IMG/VR virus record: IMGVR_UViG_3300048597_000646 | Coordinates: 1 to 31,700 of that record | Length of the DNA: 31,700 nt | Source: a virus | Strand: one strand, 5' to 3' | Shown: piece after piece, positions 1 through 5,352 of the stretch | How positions within the stretch are numbered: the stretch's first letter is position 1 | How the letters are laid out: the number at the start of each line of letters is the position of its first letter | Notes under the pieces: model-generated | Told to the model about the DNA's origin: nothing | The model's input: the letters and a program-made list of their open reading frames with translations, nothing else | Databases searched by the model: none | Translations under genes and position numbers: made by a program

Positions 1-207
1 CTAAGATGCTCGGCTGATCTTAAAGCGATCAATCCAGCTGATCACCTCATCAGGATACCACCGCCGCGAGCGCTCGCTAGCTGATGGCAGCAGAATCGGG
101 CGGGGGAAACTTGGAATCTTCACCAACTTATCGCGCACATGGCGCGGCTTTTTTTGGATGTAATTGGCGATATCTGTAATCGTCCACAGCTTATCTGTCG
201 CACTCAT
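1..207 (-). CDS. AlpA/excisionase-like small HTH protein (68 aa)
   Basis: A short protein shaped like AlpA or MerR-type excisionases. A winged helix-turn-helix spans about residues 7-60: 'TITDIANYI' opens the first helix, a basic stretch (KPRHVRDK) follows, and the end 'RWYPDEVISWID' is typical of AlpA-like proteins. In this family such proteins bind att or operator DNA and control excision or late activation; that role is inferred here. It is the last gene of a three-gene leftward operon, and its ATG overlaps the upstream stop as ATGA, so translation is probably coupled. The stop codon is the first three bases of the window. It lies far from the integrase gene at 13504, which is unusual for an excisionase, so a regulatory role is equally possible. 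Confidence 0.75.
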   Translation of the reverse strand: MSATDKLWTITDIANYIQKKPRHVRDKLVKIPSFPRPILLPSASERSRRWYPDEVISWIDRFKISRAS

Positions 208-353
208 TTTGGAAACTCCCCTGCTATTACTGATTCATTATACATGGATGGCTGATAGGCTGAAATCTGGCTGCCAAACACCAAAAGCGCTGCCAGGAAA
301 CCTATAAAGCATCCGCCGGTAACAACTTCACTTATTTTTTCTCTGCGGCTCAT
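204..353 (-). CDS. Small single-pass membrane protein (49 aa)
   Basis: I recognise no family. The ATG at 353 overlaps the stop of the upstream 44-aa gene as ATGA, and its own stop overlaps the AlpA-like ATG in the same way. This double coupling is the main evidence that it is real. The protein has a basic N-terminus (MSRREK) and then a hydrophobic, glycine/alanine-rich segment at about residues 11-32 that could span the membrane. The tail is short and polar. The upstream context AAGGGGAAGC is a usable ribosome-binding site. Its regulation is inferred to be by the operator-controlled promoter at 514-542. Confidence 0.6.
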   Translation of the reverse strand: MSRREKISEVVTGGCFIGFLAALLVFGSQISAYQPSMYNESVIAGEFPK

Positions 354-484
354 AATGCTTCCCCTTTATCCTGATAGGTTTGTGGGTTGCATAGTGTTTG
401 CCTAATTGGCTTCACTATAAAAATCACTGCCCCTATTGGTGCCATGATTTGCTTGATGCTAGATTTGCTTTCGTTTGGTTTCAT
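350..484 (-). CDS. Small hypothetical protein (44 aa), first gene of the leftward operon
   Basis: I recognise no family. The ATG at 484 is preceded by a strong AGCAGGGG ribosome-binding site, and it begins about 23 bases after the predicted start of the promoter at 514-542. The protein has a charged N-terminus and a short hydrophobic stretch at about residues 14-24 (MAPIGAVIFIV) that is marginal for a membrane segment. The stop overlaps the next ATG (ATGA). Position, spacing and coupling support a real gene; function is unknown. Confidence 0.55.
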   Translation of the reverse strand: MKPNESKSSIKQIMAPIGAVIFIVKPIRQTLCNPQTYQDKGEAL

Positions 485-513
485 AAATCCCCTGCTTGTT
501 AGTAACAATTGAA

Positions 514-542
514 ATATTACCGAAACGGTAATTTAGTGTCAA
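514..542 (-). promoter_or_regulatory. Leftward PL-like promoter with embedded operator
   Basis: On the minus strand a perfect -35 box TTGACA (542-537) is followed by a 17-base spacer and a -10 box TAATAT (519-514). The predicted start near 507 gives a short leader before the ATG at 484. The perfect palindrome at 517-531 overlaps the -10 box and spacer, so a bound repressor would block the promoter. This predicts that the AlpA operon is silent in lysogens. Confidence 0.7.
517..531. promoter_or_regulatory. Phage operator, perfect palindrome (left cluster, site 1)
   Basis: TTACCGAAACGGTAA is a perfect odd-length palindrome. It shares the TACC-N5-GGTA pattern with sites at 554-566, 2639-2651 and 2673-2685, and approximately at 2614-2626. 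It overlaps the leftward promoter. Binding by the S24 repressor and/or the Cro-like protein is inferred from the shared motif and its placement at both divergent promoter regions. Confidence 0.75.
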
Positions 543-552
543 CAGAGATTTG

Positions 553-580
553 TTGCCAAATTGGTATTTTTTACTTTATC
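553..580 (+). promoter_or_regulatory. Weak candidate rightward promoter with operator variant (554-566)
   Basis: TTGCCA (553-558), a 16-base spacer and TTTATC (575-580) form a weak rightward promoter candidate ahead of the gene at 661. The sequence TGCC-AAATT-GGTA at 554-566 matches the operator pattern with one changed outer base. Its centre is 36 bases from the neighbouring operator at 517-531. The operator match is better supported than the promoter match. Confidence 0.4.
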
Positions 581-660
581 AACGAGAGGCTGGTTATATA
601 CTGAAAAACATGCTTACGCTGACACCAGCCTTGGATTATAAAGACATCAAAGGGGTTTTT

Positions 661-837
661 ATGGATGATATTGATTATAAGAATCTTCAAAATGAGATTC
701 GATATTTATCTCAGAAAGTAAAAAGACTTGAAATAAAGGTAGAGAATAAAACACTTAGCTGGCAGGGCGGCTTGTGGATAAGTTTCTGGTGTGCATTCCT
801 GCTCTTATCGCTCTCTAAATGTGCGGAGTATTTGTAA
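661..837 (+). CDS. Small coiled-coil plus transmembrane protein (58 aa)
   Basis: The start at 661 is chosen because AAAGGGG lies just upstream; the in-frame ATGs at 550 and 610 have no comparable site, and the first lies at the operator. Residues 1-35 are charged and heptad-like (NLQNEIRYLSQKVKRLEIKV), suggesting a short coiled coil. A hydrophobic segment at about residues 37-52 is a likely membrane anchor. The gene converges with, and overlaps by 33 bases, the last gene of the leftward repressor operon, which also encodes a single-pass membrane protein. The function is unknown; a membrane-acting early or immunity factor is a guess from context. Confidence 0.6.
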   Translation: MDDIDYKNLQNEIRYLSQKVKRLEIKVENKTLSWQGGLWISFWCAFLLLSLSKCAEYL

Positions 838-1119
838 TATCTCTTTAGTTTCCGTACTAACGGTGCTTATTTTATCGCCTATCATTAAGGGAGTAATATA
901 AGCGTACAGCGCACAAGTTATTCCTAAAATTGGCAGGCATATAGCTATTAACCCTTTATAGCTAACATAATGATTCAAATCATCTTTATTGATAGATTGA
1001 ACTTCAAGTGCTTTAATGCGCTCAATGACATTCTGATGTCGCTCGTCGTGATTTTTGTTGGTAGCATCCATCAAGCTTTGTAAGGCTGCTGACTGTGATT
1101 CCGTTTTTGATTCTGTCAT
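805..1119 (-). CDS. Membrane protein at the end of the repressor operon (104 aa)
   Basis: I recognise no family. The ATG at 1119 is preferred over an in-frame GTG at 1125 because GTAGG sits about 5 bases upstream of the ATG. Residues 1-55 are polar and probably helical. One hydrophobic segment spans about residues 56-78 (GLIAICLPILGITCALYAYITPLMI), followed by a charged tail. It is the fifth and last gene of the leftward run beginning with the repressor, six bases after the previous stop. Its place in a repressor-linked operon with lipoproteins suggests an envelope function in lysogens such as superinfection exclusion; this is inference. Confidence 0.6.
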   Translation of the reverse strand: MTESKTESQSAALQSLMDATNKNHDERHQNVIERIKALEVQSINKDDLNHYVSYKGLIAICLPILGITCALYAYITPLMIGDKISTVSTETKEILQILRTFRER

Positions 1120-1125
1120 GAACAC

Positions 1126-1302
1126 CTACTTTTCATCCACCAGCTTTTTAATCATAGCTATGGCCTCATCAGTAAGCTTGTCCATGTCAGATAATGCTTT
1201 ATTGTTTTCTGGTGTGATGGTGGATATTTTTCCAATTAATATTCGCTGTGCAATTTGAATTTGTAGGAATTTTATCATTAACTGATGTAATTTGTAGTCC
1301 AT
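1126..1302 (-). CDS. Small helical protein (58 aa) in the repressor operon
   Basis: This gene fills the gap between the second lipoprotein gene and the membrane protein gene. The ATG at 1302 lies three bases after the preceding stop, with CAGGTAAGTT upstream as a modest ribosome-binding site. The protein is mostly amphipathic helix, with a hydrophobic-basic N-terminal half and an acidic/lysine C-terminal half (MDKLTDEAIAMIKKLVDEK), and no clear membrane segment. I recognise no family. Tight packing with same-strand neighbours is the main reason to call it real. Confidence 0.55.
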   Translation of the reverse strand: MDYKLHQLMIKFLQIQIAQRILIGKISTITPENNKALSDMDKLTDEAIAMIKKLVDEK

Positions 1303-1305
1303 AAC

Positions 1306-1596
1306 TTACCTGATCAAATTTTTATTACACTCAATAAGAAGCTTCATTATTTTGCCTTCTTTGCCGTAATCTTCATATGCCCTACTTATTTCCTTATAAC
1401 CATTCGGGCAGACTTTCTGGGCTTCAATATCTATGGCCATTTTGGTTTCGGCTACTAGAAAGCGTCCGTTTTCTACCAGATCAATGCCCAGTGGCGGCGT
1501 AACGGTTATTTGTTTTCTGCCATTGCCTACATCCTGCACGGTTGCATTGGCGCAGGCTGCCAGCCCGAATACAAAAATAATACATATTCTGTTCAT
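1306..1596 (-). CDS. Small predicted lipoprotein (96 aa)
   Basis: The N-terminus reads MNRICIIFVFGLAAC, a short hydrophobic signal ending in an LAAC lipobox, so Cys15 is the likely lipidated residue after signal peptidase II cleavage. The mature part contains a probable beta-rich stretch (KQITVTPPLGIDLVENGRFLV) and two more cysteines near residues 63 and 89 that could pair. It follows the BamE-like lipoprotein gene by six bases. No named family is recognised. It would be anchored in the inner or outer membrane. Because it is co-directional with the repressor it is probably made in lysogens, and is therefore a candidate conversion or exclusion protein. Confidence 0.7.
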   Translation of the reverse strand: MNRICIIFVFGLAACANATVQDVGNGRKQITVTPPLGIDLVENGRFLVAETKMAIDIEAQKVCPNGYKEISRAYEDYGKEGKIMKLLIECNKNLIR

Positions 1597-1602
1597 AAAA
1601 CC

Positions 1603-2001
1603 CTAATCCTGTATTGTAGACAAATAATTCCCTTCAAAATACAGGTAGTTTCTGTATTGGTTTAATCCATAAACCCACTGCTCATGGCTACCATATCTAG
1701 ATGTTGTAGCATTAATATGGCTTGGATTTCCCCAGGCGGCTATTGCTTCACATTTAGTCATACCAACTGCAACACGTCCGTTTTTTACCGCCACTGACAT
1801 TTCATCCTGCACCTCTTGTCTGCGCTTTAACTCTTGATCTACAAGCTTAGAATTATGGAATTTATTACCATATGCCCTGCAAAGGTCTTTTGTCGCAATG
1901 TTTTTAATTTCTTCGGCGCTCATTTTTGATATTGCATAAGGTGAGTTTGCACAACCAACAAGCAAGTTAGTAACGAATAAAGCCACAATCAGCTTTTTCA
2001 T
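1603..2001 (-). CDS. BamE/SmpA-like fold lipoprotein (132 aa)
   Basis: The start at 2001 (MKKLIVALFV) is preferred over 2016 because it follows ATGGGGGG by a few bases and gives a classic lipoprotein signal ending in LVGC (Cys17). Residues about 80-130 match the SmpA/OmlA/BamE pattern: 'VGMTKCEAIAAWGNP', then an aromatic 'EQWVYG' and 'YLYFEGNYL'. In that family this small alpha/beta domain binds outer-membrane partners. It is the first gene after the repressor, with a 15-base gap. An interaction with a host envelope receptor or the Bam machinery is plausible but inferred. The domain match is by eye. Confidence 0.75.
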   Translation of the reverse strand: MKKLIVALFVTNLLVGCANSPYAISKMSAEEIKNIATKDLCRAYGNKFHNSKLVDQELKRRQEVQDEMSVAVKNGRVAVGMTKCEAIAAWGNPSHINATTSRYGSHEQWVYGLNQYRNYLYFEGNYLSTIQD

Positions 2002-2015
2002 AAACCCCCCATTCA

Positions 2016-2603
2016 TTAATTTGGCCTGATATTTTTCACCTTTGATGCCCAGAGCAATTTCTGGTCAATTATTGGTTTATAGGCTTCGTTAAACGAAAGC
2101 AAATGATAATGATGAGGCAGGCTGCCAGACTTCACCACTTTAAGCATCATGCTTTCATCGGCGCACTTCACTACGCATAGTTCATTTAAGCAATCAGAAG
2201 GCACGCCATCGGCGTAGCGTTCATAAAAAATCAGCCAGCCAGATTTAAAGGGCTTCATGCTATCGCCACGGATGCGCACTGCTACGCAATCATTACAATT
2301 TTCTGGTGTATCCACCATTTCAAAGCCATCGCCTTTGGCGTGATCATCGTAAGGATAAAAGCGCTCGCCTGCGCCAATATCGCCAACAACCGGCGATTGG
2401 CGGCTTGCGGCTGCATCAGCTATTATATCACTTGGCTCAACCCCCAGAGCGTTGGCATATTTTTCAAGCTCTTGAGTGCGCAACCCTCTTTCACCAGTTT
2501 CTTTCCTAAAAATAGTGACGGTACTAACGCCTAGCCTGTCAGCCAATTGCTCGCGGCTAAGCCCCCTGCTTTCTCTTATCTTCATAATGTTGTTTTTGAC
2601 CAT
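2016..2603 (-). CDS. Prophage repressor, HTH plus S24 (LexA-like) protease (195 aa)
   Basis: The N-terminal domain (residues about 8-62) is an XRE helix-turn-helix ('LSREQLADRLGVSTVTIFRKETG'). The C-terminal domain has the S24 self-cleaving layout: a candidate Ala78-Gly79 cleavage bond in 'GDIGAGE', the serine nucleophile Ser115 in 'GDSMKP', and the general-base Lys155 in 'MMLKVV'. These spacings resemble LexA and lambda CI, so RecA-stimulated induction is expected. The start at 2603 avoids the 25 extra residues of the longest frame, which would run through the operators; no strong ribosome-binding site is seen, and Met7 is an alternative. It heads a five-gene leftward operon and is divergent from the Cro-like gene. 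Confidence 0.9.
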   Translation of the reverse strand: MVKNNIMKIRESRGLSREQLADRLGVSTVTIFRKETGERGLRTQELEKYANALGVEPSDIIADAAASRQSPVVGDIGAGERFYPYDDHAKGDGFEMVDTPENCNDCVAVRIRGDSMKPFKSGWLIFYERYADGVPSDCLNELCVVKCADESMMLKVVKSGSLPHHYHLLSFNEAYKPIIDQKLLWASKVKNIRPN

Positions 2604-2613
2604 ATTGCGACCA

Positions 2614-2685
2614 TACCATTTTGGTTCACAATAAAAACTACCAACTCGGTAATTTATGTCTTGACTTGTTATTACCATTTCGGTA
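2614..2685. promoter_or_regulatory. Operator cluster between repressor and cro (three sites)
   Basis: Three copies of the phage operator lie in the divergent promoter region. TACC-ATTTT-GGTT is at 2614-2626, TACC-AACTC-GGTA at 2639-2651 and TACC-ATTTC-GGTA at 2673-2685. Centres are 25 and 34 bases apart. The last overlaps the cro promoter -10 box, and the first lies just upstream of the repressor start codon. The arrangement resembles the three-part right operator of lambda, suggesting differential binding by repressor and Cro. I could not recognise a convincing leftward repressor promoter. Confidence 0.75.
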
Positions 2686-2689
2686 TTTT
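2661..2689 (+). promoter_or_regulatory. Rightward PR-like promoter, predicted leaderless start
   Basis: TTGACT (2661-2666), a 17-base spacer and TATTTT (2684-2689) form a good sigma-70-type promoter. Six bases after the -10 box is the A of the cro ATG (2696), so the message is predicted to start at or near the start codon. The operator at 2673-2685 covers the spacer and -10 box. Confidence 0.7.
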
Positions 2690-2695
2690 CTCCTT

Positions 2696-2881
2696 ATGTT
2701 TTTAGAAAATTACATAAAAGATAACGGGTTAACATACGAGTCATTTGGAAAGCTGATCGGCGTTTCTGATGCCGCTGTGTCTCGTTACGTAAAAGGCAAA
2801 AGGAAACCTAAGCCGTCCATCATGAGTAAAATAATTAAGATTACTCAAGGCAAGGTTACGGCAAACGATTTCTATAAATAA
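2696..2881 (+). CDS. Cro-like HTH regulator (61 aa)
   Basis: This small DNA-binding protein is divergent from the repressor. Residues 13-38 form a helix-turn-helix ('YESFGKLIGVSDAAVSRYVKG') followed by a basic arm (KRKPKPS). In lambdoid phages such a protein competes with the repressor for the same operators and commits the phage to lytic growth. The start at 2696 is chosen because upstream in-frame ATGs fall inside or before the promoter and operators. No ribosome-binding site precedes it (the six bases are CTCCTT), which fits a leaderless mRNA. Confidence 0.85.
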   Translation: MFLENYIKDNGLTYESFGKLIGVSDAAVSRYVKGKRKPKPSIMSKIIKITQGKVTANDFYK

Positions 2882-2912
2882 CCTGCCCGCAAGAGGCTGG
2901 GATAACAAGGGT

Positions 2913-2946
2913 AATGAAAGCAGCTGTTTGGCTGCTTTCATTATTT
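2913..2946 (+). terminator. Hairpin terminator after cro
   Basis: A perfect 12-bp stem (AATGAAAGCAGC at 2913-2924 with its complement at 2931-2942) closes a six-base loop and is followed by ATTTT. The tract is short, so termination may be partial. This would suit an early operon that needs antitermination or read-through. Confidence 0.6.
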
Positions 2947-3037
2947 TAACAACAATATTAATTCGATTTAATAACATAGAGTGCGCCGCTACTATATTTA
3001 TTAAATCTTGTCAATCACAAACTAAGGAGGGAGTTTT

Positions 3038-3238
3038 ATGAATGAACGATTGAAACACCGCAGCCTGCCGCTTGCTGACAAGGCTAACTTCATAAAGAAA
3101 ATGCTTTTTCGTGAAAAAACCCAGCGCATTAAACAGCTAACGGGTGAAGCGCGCCGCGAGAAAATTGAGGAAATTGAAATTGCGCTGGATTGCATTGATG
3201 CGATTGACGCACATTTCAAACAAGCGGGGCAGCTATGA
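3038..3238 (+). CDS. Small charged helical early protein (66 aa)
   Basis: It is preceded by a very strong ribosome-binding site (AAGGAGGGAG), so it is probably the first and best-translated gene of the early operon. The protein is highly charged and helical. It is a diverged paralogue of the 65-aa protein at 5353: both have an N-terminal 'LP-ADKANFIKKM' or 'MPVAAKLSYVRRA' segment, a central basic helix, and a C-terminal 'A-D-IDAIDAH' or 'ECLDAIEAH' helix. The function is unknown. Its stop overlaps the next ATG (ATGA). No enzyme motif or membrane segment is visible. Confidence 0.7.
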   Translation: MNERLKHRSLPLADKANFIKKMLFREKTQRIKQLTGEARREKIEEIEIALDCIDAIDAHFKQAGQL

Positions 3239-3411
3239 GTAAATATCAATGGGTTGTTTTGGATGCAGTAAAACAACAAATGCGATGCAATCATTGTGAT
3301 GAGAGTGAGCCGCTATCTATCATTAATGGAAAACGGGTTGATTTTGCAGTTGGTGTTATGAAGGCGTTTTTTGCCGCTCATAAAAAATGTAGAAAAAGTG
3401 AGGCAGCATGA
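3235..3411 (+). CDS. Small CxxC...HxxxC putative zinc-binding protein (58 aa)
   Basis: The ATG overlaps the preceding stop as ATGA and its own stop overlaps the next ATG in the same way, so the whole frame is coupled. The sequence has Cys18 and Cys21 (RCNHCDE), then His49 and Cys52 (AHKKC), a spacing compatible with one bound zinc ion. The N-terminus 'YQWVVLDAV' is followed by the first Cys pair. I recognise no named family; small zinc ribbons of this kind are common in early phage operons. Confidence 0.6.
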   Translation: MSKYQWVVLDAVKQQMRCNHCDESEPLSIINGKRVDFAVGVMKAFFAAHKKCRKSEAA

Positions 3412-3824
3412 ACACATCATTATTGCCCGTGTACGAAGTAAACATGCTTGTTTGTGGGATGAATGCACGGATGCATGTGAGAGCGTCCAGCCGTGCGGAT
3501 GCCATTGCACTGGCGCATGAATATATGGTGAGCGCTGGCATGGATCCACGGCGCACCAATCTGGATGTGGCCAGTGCCAGTGAAATTAACATCATTGATG
3601 TGGAGGCGGTAGCCGCTAATGAAAACCGTGTGAGCGCCAAGCACCACGCACCCACCGTGGTGGATTACAATATTGATACAGGGCTTTTCGATGTTAAATG
3701 CGGCGGCGAATTCATTGAGTGCTTTGCTAATAGACGCGAAGCAGAAGGCTTTGCCCTTGAGCATGATCAGCTTGATTTGAGTCAAACCCCAGATCAGGCG
3801 GGTAAGTTGGATGGTAGAGCATGA
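3408..3824 (+). CDS. Hypothetical early protein (138 aa)
   Basis: The start at 3408 overlaps the upstream stop (ATGA) with GTGAGG just upstream. The N-terminal 45 residues look like a beta strand and helix ('YEVNMLVCGMNARMHVRASSRADAIALAHEYM'), the arrangement of small proteins that transform one repeated input value. The middle is loop-rich. Residues about 85-125 repeat a strand and helix layout ('TGLFDVKCGGEFIECFANRREAEGFALEHD'), so the protein may hold two related small alpha/beta domains. No catalytic motif is visible and no family is recognised. It overlaps the next gene by 14 bases. Confidence 0.65.
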   Translation: MNTSLLPVYEVNMLVCGMNARMHVRASSRADAIALAHEYMVSAGMDPRRTNLDVASASEINIIDVEAVAANENRVSAKHHAPTVVDYNIDTGLFDVKCGGEFIECFANRREAEGFALEHDQLDLSQTPDQAGKLDGRA

Positions 3825-4230
3825 TAATCATTTGCGCCACCAGTCGCTTTTTCGCGCGGTTATTTTGCAGGCAGTTACTGATGCAAAAAGCCGATCGAAC
3901 AAGCGTGAAAAACTCACCTACAAGCATGAGGCAGAGCACTGGCTTTTTTCTGATCGGAAAGATTTTGCCATGGTGTGCGAGCTGGCAGGCTGGCACCCAG
4001 ACCAGGTACGCCGAAAAGCCATGGATGCGCGCGCGCGCGGATTTTTTTGGAAAAACGCACCTGAACAAGCCATCAAAGTTTCTACCCAGCCGCAGAAGCG
4101 CGGCAGGAAGCGTGCGCAGGTGCAAATGGTGCTGCCGTTTAAGGTACGCCCTCACCCAGCACCGCCGAAAAAACCACGATGCAGGCGTGTGCTTACCTCA
4201 AACTTTGTTCAACTCCAACTGGCTTTATAA
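3811..4230 (+). CDS. Hypothetical early protein with 'FAMVCELAG' helical core (139 aa)
   Basis: Residues about 14-80 resemble short early proteins common in alphaproteobacterial phages: 'AVILQAVTDAKS', then 'EAEHWLFSDRKDFAMVCELAGWHPDQVRRKA'. This looks like a compact helical DNA-binding-type domain in which tRNA-like numbers of basic residues follow. The C-terminal part is strongly basic (PQKRGRKRAQ, APPKKPRCRR), consistent with nucleic-acid contact. The start at 3811 overlaps the previous gene by 14 bases. The overlapping frame at 3821 is a shadow. The function is unknown. Confidence 0.65.
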   Translation: MVEHDNHLRHQSLFRAVILQAVTDAKSRSNKREKLTYKHEAEHWLFSDRKDFAMVCELAGWHPDQVRRKAMDARARGFFWKNAPEQAIKVSTQPQKRGRKRAQVQMVLPFKVRPHPAPPKKPRCRRVLTSNFVQLQLAL

Positions 4231-4232
4231 AT

Positions 4233-4721
4233 ATGCAGCTCGCACTATTTGAAACCATCGACACTGCAAAGTTACAGTTCAGGCAGGCGCTTGAGCGCGG
4301 CGAGCACACAGATTGCCCGTGCTGTGGACGCTATGCGCAGATTTACCGTCGCAAGTTTCATTCGAGCATGGCAGTGCAGCTTATCAAGCTATTTGCTGCG
4401 GGTGGCTCTTTTAAGTTTGTGCATGCCTCAAAGCTGATCATCAACAATATGGCGGGTATTGGTGATTTCACCAAAGCCAAATATTGGGGGCTGATTTACC
4501 CGATGGAAAAACCAGAGGATCACACCACTACCAAAACAAGTGGTTTCTGGCGGTTGACTTCGCACGGGGAAGCCTTTGTGCGCGGATTAATTTCCATCCC
4601 GCGTGAAGTGGTGGTTTTTGATGATCGGGTGCTGGCCATTGGCGATGAAAAAACCACTATACGCGAGGCGCTGAATGATAAATTTGATTATGCTGAATTA
4701 CTGCATGGGGGTGTGGCATGA
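4233..4721 (+). CDS. Hypothetical early protein with N-terminal CPCC zinc motif (162 aa)
   Basis: The start at 4233 is chosen over 4179 because it lies two bases after the upstream stop and begins a natural N-terminus (MQLALFETID). Residues about 28-34 read CPCCGRY, followed by a basic helix (IYRRKFHSSMAVQLIKLF). The rest resembles a small winged-helix or mixed domain, with 'DFTKAKYWGLI' and 'GFWRLTSHGEAFVRG' reading like helix, wing and strand. DNA-binding is plausible. It is part of the coupled early operon; its stop overlaps the next ATG. No specific family is claimed. Confidence 0.7.
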   Translation: MQLALFETIDTAKLQFRQALERGEHTDCPCCGRYAQIYRRKFHSSMAVQLIKLFAAGGSFKFVHASKLIINNMAGIGDFTKAKYWGLIYPMEKPEDHTTTKTSGFWRLTSHGEAFVRGLISIPREVVVFDDRVLAIGDEKTTIREALNDKFDYAELLHGGVA

Positions 4722-4804
4722 CGCTTGGTTTATATATTCTCATTTGCATCCGATTTTTACCAACCGATTGCTTTGTGGAATCGGCCATGCTGGGGGTGAA
4801 CTAA
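4718..4804 (+). CDS. Possible tiny hydrophobic protein (28 aa)
   Basis: This frame starts with ATGA overlap to the upstream stop and ends with TAATG overlap to the next start, so it links two genes. The N-terminal half is hydrophobic (LGLYILICIRFL). It is too short for family assignment. It may be a real micropeptide or a coupling device that carries ribosomes to the gene at 4804. Confidence 0.35.
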   Translation: MTLGLYILICIRFLPTDCFVESAMLGVN

Positions 4805-5022
4805 TGATAACCCATAAACGCTTTGACATTGAAACCGTGGTAAAGCGCGGCAAAGTGCTTGGCTACCGCGTGCGCAGTACGCATGTCTATGGCTGCATGC
4901 AGGAAGCACCGATTGGCTGGCTAATCGGTAAACGCCATGCACGCACTATTGAGTTTCAGCCCAACATTTACAAAACGCGGTTGGACGCCGCTAAAGCGCT
5001 GGAAGCAGGCAACCATGAATAG
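4804..5022 (+). CDS. Small hypothetical early protein (72 aa)
   Basis: The ATG at 4804 follows GGGGGTGAAC, a usable ribosome-binding site, and overlaps the preceding tiny frame by one base. The protein is basic and probably beta-rich at first ('DIETVVKRGKVLGYRVRSTHVYG'), with a C-terminal helix ('YKTRLDAAKALEAGN') typical of small early phage proteins. I recognise no family. The longer upstream reading of this frame would overlap the previous gene and is rejected. Confidence 0.6.
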   Translation: MITHKRFDIETVVKRGKVLGYRVRSTHVYGCMQEAPIGWLIGKRHARTIEFQPNIYKTRLDAAKALEAGNHE

Positions 5023-5197
5023 TGATGAAACATTACGCTGGATTTCGATTGATCAGAGCCGAAATATCAACCGCTTTGGCGGTGTGGATAAGGTGATTGA
5101 GGATGCGCGGAAAATTTACAATTTTTTGAGTAATCGGAGCGAATGCCAGATTCTTATTTTAACAAAAACCCAAACCACGGATGCCCACCATGAGTAA
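5015..5197 (+). CDS. Small hypothetical early protein (60 aa)
   Basis: The start at 5015 sits just downstream of a GCAGG ribosome-binding site and overlaps the end of the previous gene by eight bases. The protein has a helix 'GVDKVIEDARKIYNFLSN' and then 'ECQILILTKTQT', probably a strand. No family or motif is recognised. The end overlaps the next ATG region by eight bases, in line with the dense packing of this operon. Confidence 0.5.
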   Translation: MNSDETLRWISIDQSRNINRFGGVDKVIEDARKIYNFLSNRSECQILILTKTQTTDAHHE

Positions 5198-5351
5198 ATT
5201 TATCGTTACCGTTTCTTACACCAAACGCTTTGAAAAGCGCATGACCATCTATGCCAGTGATGATGATGAAGCCAGCGAAAAAGCCGAAAGCATCGTGAGC
5301 AGCTGGGAAGGCGTGGAAGATGTAGAAACCACGGATGTGAGCGAGGAATAG
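5190..5351 (+). CDS. Small acidic early protein (53 aa)
   Basis: The protein opens with a beta strand (KFIVTVSYTKRFEKRMTIYA), followed by an acidic helix (SDDDEASEKAESIVSSW) and a short acidic tail. That layout resembles small phage proteins with a strand-helix-strand fold. The ATG overlaps the upstream gene by eight bases. No function can be assigned. The strong acidity could fit a DNA mimic, but the evidence for that is weak. Confidence 0.55.
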   Translation: MSKFIVTVSYTKRFEKRMTIYASDDDEASEKAESIVSSWEGVEDVETTDVSEE

Positions 5352-5352
5352 C

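Noticed and set aside
1055-1258. Plus-strand 67-aa frame
   Set aside because: It is antisense to two minus-strand genes with better context, and has no ribosome-binding site.
2561-2640. Leftward repressor promoter (PRM)
   Set aside because: Several -10-like boxes exist but none has a fitting -35 box, so no call was made.
2621-2881. Longer Cro-like start at 2621
   Set aside because: It would lie upstream of the predicted promoter and within the operators; the helix-turn-helix protein begins naturally at 2696.
3821-4252. Alternative 143-aa plus-strand frame
   Set aside because: The frame at 3811 gives a recognisable early phage pattern and better packing; the 3821 frame would overlap the gene at 4233.
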